Positions 58,201 through 64,000 of a stretch of DNA of 64,000 nt are shown here, in pieces. The stretch's first letter is position 1, and every line of letters begins with the position of its first letter. Source of the stretch: Odontesthes bonariensis (Eukaryota > Chordata > Actinopteri > Atheriniformes > Atherinopsidae); contig NC_134519.1 in the NCBI RefSeq assembly GCF_027942865.1, positions 20,804,248-20,868,247 on the forward strand, in the 5' to 3' direction. The notes under the pieces are model-generated. The model searched no databases, had not been told where the DNA came from, and saw only the letters and a program-made list of their open reading frames with translations. The translations under genes were made by a program, and so were the position numbers.

Positions 58201-61200
58201 ACTGCTGACGCATGTAAAACGCTAAAATAAACTGGGATGGTAGTATCACGTAATATCACGTTTCATGGTAATACCATGACTTTGGCGTTAGAGCTTTTAG
58301 AGCTCACATGTGTACTGTTCAGTCAGTATCGCGCATGCACTGTGGCGCTCTTTCACTGTCATAGGATTGCCTGAATGAAAATGCGAGGAACATTAACGTT
58401 AAAGGGACAAATGTCTTAGTAACTGTGTATTCCGTCACTTGAACAGGTCAATGAAGCCGTTCATTTTCATGTCTGGAAAAAGACTTTAGACCGCTGTGTT
58501 AGCATTTTGTTTTGCCATGTAACTTCCATAATTGATTAAGGCTTTACTTTTAAATTGTACACAAAAAGTCATGTTTGCTGTTTCTCTGAAGCCTCCTCAG
58601 CACAGCAAATACAAGACATACATGTGCCGCGACATGAAGCAGAAGGGAGGCTGTCCTCGTGGAGCCAGCTGCACCTTTGCTCACTCTCAGGAAGAACTGG
58701 AGAAGTAAGCGCAATATATGACCATGAAGATATGAAAAAGCCTTTTACTTTATCTTTTCCTTCCTTTTCGTTCATCAACAATCCTTGCAGTGTTTCATAA
58801 TGTTTTGCCATGTACTGTGCTAGGTATCGTAAGATGAATAAGCGTCCAGCGCCTCGCTCAGGAGGGCTATTGCCAGATGACGGCCTTGCTCTTGATATGT
58901 CAGGGACCCGGAAGCCCTCACCCCTCGCCAATGGCAGTGGCGCACCAAATTTGCCCCCACTAATTGCCCGTGGAACTGACCCAGTCTCATATGAGATTGT
59001 GCGTAAAACTGTCAAGATGGACGGAGGAAGTAGCAGTGTCCCAGGATCACCACCTGATGTGTAAGTGTAGTTATTGTTATGAATGTAATTGGCAGCTAAA
59101 CGTAGTACAGTTTCACACCATTTGATTGGACAGATTGTCTTTATTGACCGACAGTAAATTAATTTCCCATAAATTATTTCTGCAGCCATGACCCTGTGCC
59201 CAAACCTGTTATGCCTCTGCCACCTCATGCAATGGCGCACCCAAGAATGCCGCCAGATCACATGGCAGGGGTGAAGCATATGCCTGTGGTAGCCAGAGGT
59301 TCACCAGTGTATGCCCAGCCGCAACTCTCTGAGATGTGCTATAACACTCGTCCACCGCCTGCTTCTCAGTATGAGCCCCCACAATACTCGACAGGTAAGT
59401 TTAAGTATCTAGGATATAGAAATTCTTGTAGCATGTAAACCCCTAACCCTTTCTTAATGAAGGCAGGCCTAATAATAGTGTTTTTCTTGTGAAAATCTGT
59501 AAGGTTTGAATGAAAAAAGTTATGGCAACGTCTGAAGATGAATATAAAAAAGTCAGACTTGTAGCAGATTACAAGTGATAGAGTGGGTTTCTGCTTATTA
59601 GCATTTCATGTGTGCAAGGACTGAATGAAACATTGTCATTCTCAGCAGTCCAGGAGCTCCAACATGTCCCAACCATCCCAAATATTTCAGTCACCATTCA
59701 GAAAAACAACATACTACACATATAAGATGCAGAGCTTAGGGACTTTTATCTTTCTTTGTGGGTCACTGATGAAACCTTACTTTATTTTACAATACAACTT
59801 TATGATTAGCTTTGAAATAATTGAGTGATTTTATAAATATTGGTCATTTGTTTCCCAGGGTATCCCTACCAACAGCCACAGTATGTTCCTCGGGATTACA
59901 TCCGTAACCCTCCTCCCTCGAGTGAGTCAGGACCCCCTTACCCAGGATATGGCCCTCCAGAGCGCACCTACCAGGGCCCTCACTCGGGCCCTCAGTTCTC
60001 ATATCCTCACCCTCCTTATTATGACAAAGATCGCCACGGTGGCCCACCACCCCCCCCTCAGCCTTACCCATCTCAGAGGGATGACCTGTTCAGAATGAGT
60101 CCAGCGCCTCTGGATGTTTCTTCATCTGCAGGACAGACCAACTCACTGTACCACCAGGAGCCAAGTGCTCGGGATAGATACCCACCAGATGGCTATTACC
60201 CACCCAGCACTCAGCCTCCACATATGAGGACTTACGTCAGGGTAAGTCTATATAGTCTGTTTATTATTCCTATAAATCTTTCTGTAGTCTTTGCTTTGTC
60301 AAAAAAAAAAAAACTGTGTACAGTCCAGCAGCGGTATATCTGTGCGTTTGTGTCTCAGGGGCCACCGCATGGTACTTCACAGCTCAGCTTGGACTACCTG
60401 CACCGACGTCGGCAGGAGCTCTTATCACAACTAGAGGAAAGGAAGGTTATCTCCCCTCCACCATTCGCTGCCTCCCCTACTCTTTCACATCCTTTTCCCA
60501 GTGACTACCCAACTGAGGTGAGCATAAAATGAATCTCATATGCCTCTTATTCAATTTCAGATCATGTATACACATCAGTCAGTAACGACAGTTAAACTAT
60601 GAACAGTTAAAAGTATGTCTCACTGTATTTTCTGTGTTTTCTACAGTACGGTGATGACAGCTCCAAAACGTTAGTCAAGTGTAGAGACCTCGAGTATACA
60701 GGGCAATACTCCCCCTGGTCTTGTGAAACTATCAGCCGGTATATTGGCACAAAGGACGCCAAACCCAAAGATGTTATGGTTCCCGGTACCATGGAGATGA
60801 TGGTAAGACTTTAGATATTAATTATATCAGTTATTTTTGTTGTAGACATCAGCGACAAGAAATTTGATGTTTTTAAAAGAGCAATTCATCCCTGATGGGG
60901 CCTTTCGGTTCAGTGTACAGTTATGAGCAAGATAAATGCTGTTTGATCCTTCTCAGGAATAATTTGTGTTAAACGCTGCTCTGAGATAAATGCTAGTGAC
61001 AGTTGTTTAGCCTCTTTCTCAGATCTCTACATGTCATAACCTCTCCCCTCTGTAATGCCCCGCTTTCCTTTTTTTGTCAGAATGTGGAGGCTAAAAGTCT
61101 GAGGGAACCATCATTGGAAGCCCCTCGGAGGGGGGCAGAAGTAAAGGATGATGACCCTATTATCCCATTTGGCCCCCAGCCCACTGTATCACGCTTTGGT

Positions 61201-63582
61201 GCCATCTCCCGCACTTCAAAGACGGGCTACCAGACCACTGGCCCTGTGCAGGCTATGGCCTCCACACCCCAGAACCCCAACTCTAAACACATGCCCATGT
61301 CGGGTAAGAATCAACTTAATATGTACTAAACGCTTTTGATGAAGTAGCACCAGCCATGCTTTCCTTTCCTTCATGTTGGAATTTATATTCTCATGTGATT
61401 TCTGGGGGGGGTCAGCCAGCTTGTAAAGTGGCCTTTATCTTGTTAAATTCTCAATTATCACTTTTGTGACAATTATAACTTGTTGCCATGGTTTATAGCA
61501 CATACGTTTGGGCAATATTTCATAATGTTGATAAGCTCTCATGTCTGCCTCTTTGCAACCGTATGAAAATAAAAACTATTAAAACAGAGAAATCTTACAA
61601 ACAGCACTAGCCTATACTGACTGAGATACCCTGTTCATTGTGACTGCACTGCCCACTTGTATCTCCCAATCTTACTTAATTTGACATATTTGTGATGTTA
61701 AATCCATACAGTTTCTAAAAGAGACGTGTCTGTTTTGCATTTCACCACTTTGCTTGCAGCTGAATATTCATACGGAAGTCATGGAGGATGGGGTGGAACG
61801 TCATACCCCTCCCACCAGATTGCCTCCTCTCAGGGACACTTTAGTGAGCGGTAAGGCCGTTGTTTGTTTTTCTCTTACTGTTATTGTTGTAATTTTTTGT
61901 ATTTGTTATCCTCATGCTGATAATGCAAAAAGAAATATATTAGAATTGCATGTATAAGTATGGGTGTTTGACATTCTGCCTCTAATTTTCTCAATAGGCT
62001 GATAGCAATTACAGTGTTGTATAGTGGTGCATTTGCCTTCTGAGAAAAAAAAACAACAAAACCTATGTGAATGAGGGTATTGAGCGCGTACGTGCGGGAG
62101 CAATTTGAACCCTAACCACATTTCCTGGGTGCGTTAGTTTAGTTTTGAGAAGCTCGTTTTTGTACGATTTCAATCAGACTGACATGTTAACATGCATGTT
62201 AAAAGTCAGGTTTTTGGTCAGACTAACGCAGTCATTTGTGGGTTTTTTTTTTTTTTTTCTGGCGTTTTTGTCATGGAGACGTGGTAATGAATTGCTGCAA
62301 ATTCTCGGTTTCCAATTTTCTTGGCCGCTTTTCAGTTCATTGTCACTATTGTGGATATTCTCAGGATTATGGGATTTTGATCATCAACACTACAGTGGTC
62401 ATCAAGGAGCCTCACCCATTATCTCTAACTAGGTAGAATGCGAACACAGCAATTTCCTCATCTTGCCTCCACTTTGCTCTAGACAGACATTTGCCCGCAG
62501 CCGCTCCAGCTGTGAGAGCACTTCTCTTAGTGAATTCCACATTGAAACAGGAGCTGTGGAAAAAGGCCGGACCAAATTGTCTGCACATTCTCCTGAATGT
62601 CTTCTGTGAGATTTAATTTGGGACTTGAAACGATTGTGAAGCTTTATTTATTTTTATTTTTTTTGGCCGCAGCCTTCCTATGTCAGCCCCAGACAGAGAA
62701 CAGTTACAAATTGAGCTGCAGCAGGTCAACCAGCAGATCACTCAACAAACCCAGATGCACAGCATGGAGGTGTGTTTTGACTTCTTTTTCATAAATTAAT
62801 TTCTTAAAACTAAACCGCAAAAATAGGGGTGATCGTATTATATTTCCTCTAATTGTGACCCAATTGTTCCACTCACCGGCTTCACTTCCTGAAAATTGCA
62901 GGCTGCCAGCAACTCTCTACTCCTGCAGAGGGAGGCCAGCGCAATGGCAGGCCAGCCAGTGCAGCCCAGCCAGGGCCAGACAGCAGTGGCCCAACAGCAG
63001 CAGCAACAGCCCAAGTGGCCAGCAGGGGGCGCAAGTGTATCAGCTGTCTCCAGTGAACAGCTAAGCCTTGAGCTCCACCAGGTGGAGAGAGAAATTGGCA
63101 AGAGGACCCGGGAGATGGCTATGGTAATGGTGTGCTTATTGAACATCAATAGGAACTGTTTAACCATGTATGTGGAGAGGATTTTGGTAACAGCTTAACA
63201 TCCTTTTGTCTTTTTTTCAAAGCAGGAAAACCAGGTAGCCCACGAGGCTCAGCATTACAAGATGAAACCTGCAGAGAATGGACAACCAGAGCACAAGACT
63301 CAGCTGGAAGAAATCTCCCTCGCTCTTGGGTGAGTTTGAACATACTCTAAAACATTTGTATTCCCTGAATATTCATTTTCATGCGGATTTAGTCACGCGG
63401 ATCTTTTTGTCTGCTCCTAACTCAGCGAGGTGTCCAACGGCTCCAGCAGTCTGCAAGAAAGTGCAGTGGGCGGGTCCATGCTGTCACTGACAAATAAGAC
63501 GTCTGCAATGAGCCTGTGTTCTGATCCAGGTGCCACTGGCTCAGAGATGCAGAAGAATGGCGTTGTCCATTCCTGCTCTTAG
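52207..63582 (+). CDS. rc3h1: Roquin-1 (RING finger and CCCH-type domain 1), 19 coding exons, 1123 aa
   Basis: RNA-binding repressor that sends immune mRNAs to deadenylation. Exons: 52207-52437, 53695-53815, 55897-56136, 56233-56408, 56644-56844, 57041-57173, 57275-57393, 58592-58704, 58824-59060, 59186-59394, 59859-60241, 60359-60517, 60647-60802, 61081-61303, 61760-61850, 62673-62769, 62902-63123, 63226-63329, 63426-63582; 3372 nt in phase. RING ~14-54 ([17 protein letters not shown]); ROQ/HEPN core ~90-400; CCCH finger from C419, spacing C-x8-C-x5-C-x3-H; Pro/Tyr-rich tail; C-terminal coiled-coil ([19 protein letters not shown]). K220, K239 and R260 (stem-loop RNA contacts) and M199 (the mouse sanroque site) are conserved at the same numbers. 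RC3H2 is excluded by CTQTFEET in the RING and by the tail. Human length is 1133. Confidence 0.97.
53146..53163. repeat. (CA)n microsatellite in rc3h1 intron
   Basis: About nine CA units. Confidence 0.8.
53816..55896. other. rc3h1 intron, no additional gene seen
   Basis: A 2.1-kb intron with AT-rich DNA. No exon, RNA gene or repeat family was recognised. The 1.2-kb intron at 57394-58591 is likewise featureless. Confidence 0.5.
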
Positions 63583-64000
63583 GAAGTACACACTTCGACA
63601 CACGTGCACACATAAACATGTTACGCATACACAAGACGCTCAGTTGAAAAGCATGCACAGGCACACATACACCCATTCTATTTAGAAGATGAGCAGTATC
63701 TGCCGTGATGAATTTTCTTTCTTTTTGTTCTGTGAATGAGCTTTTTTTAATGACTTTCCTTGCCTGGAAACCAGAGCATATAATAACATTTCTTGTGTGT
63801 GCTGTTAATTCTTGATTTCTTTTTTTTTTTTTTTTTTTTTTCAATTTTCTTTTGTTCTGGGATTAGATTAGCAAGGCTCGCAATGGATATTTCGGGAAGA
63901 GAAAAATGATGGTGACGTTCGCAGCGTTATCGCGACTTCATTAACAATGAACCTGGCCGTTCCATCGTCAAATTTTAACAGTGAAGACGGGTATGAGTCC
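63583..64000 (+). other. rc3h1: rc3h1 3' UTR, running off the window
   Basis: Follows the TAG at 63580-63582. It contains CA-rich DNA and a run of about 21 T residues at ~63821-63841. No poly(A) signal appears before the window ends. Confidence 0.6.

Noticed and set aside
58569-59279. 236-codon minus-strand open frame
   Set aside because: Antisense shadow of rc3h1 exons around the CCCH finger; it crosses real exon-intron borders without regard to them.

Overview
The window looks like a compact teleost fish chromosome, most likely of the percomorph type. The evidence is vertebrate genes with short GT-AG introns, teleost versions of immune, egg-coat and otolith genes, and decayed Tc1/mariner and LINE repeats with GATA and GGAT tails. 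I saw no CRISPR array, operon, tRNA, rRNA or retroviral element. All gene models were built by hand from splice sites and reading phase. Every model closes in frame.

Left half (1-28.5 kb). il12a (+) is followed by a ZP3-family egg-coat gene (+), c3orf80 (+), intronless arl14 (-), a small uncharacterised 98-aa reading frame with an N-myristoylation motif (-), ppm1l (-) and otolin otol1 (+). From memory of the human map, IL12A-C3orf80-ARL14-PPM1L-OTOL1 is the gene order of human 3q25-q26. Here it lacks IFT80/SMC4/TRIM59/KPNA4 and B3GALNT1/NMD3/SPTSSB, and it carries an extra zp3 gene.

Right half (33-64 kb). tal1 (-) is followed by a large PDZ-containing gene that I take to be KIAA1614 (-). That gene stands head to head with rc3h1 (Roquin-1, +), which reaches its stop codon just before the window ends. 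KIAA1614 and RC3H1 map to human 1q25 and TAL1 to 1p33, so a junction between two ancestral vertebrate segments lies between otol1 and tal1.

Repeats. The clearest are a 424-bp TTAA-flanked MITE just upstream of the zp3 gene, a LINE reverse-transcriptase relic between ppm1l and otol1, Tc1 transposase relics in introns of ppm1l and KIAA1614, LINE 3' tails, two GATA microsatellites and a 40-nt Z-DNA-prone tract.

Functional links. The genes form no shared pathway. One connection stands out: Roquin-1 represses cytokine mRNAs through AU-rich and stem-loop elements, and the il12a 3' UTR in this window has four ATTTA motifs and a perfect hexaloop hairpin. Best candidates for something undescribed are the 98-aa putative myristoylated protein (12716-13012), an ETS/GATA/RUNX cluster downstream of tal1, a spliced uORF in the tal1 leader, and the il12a hairpin.
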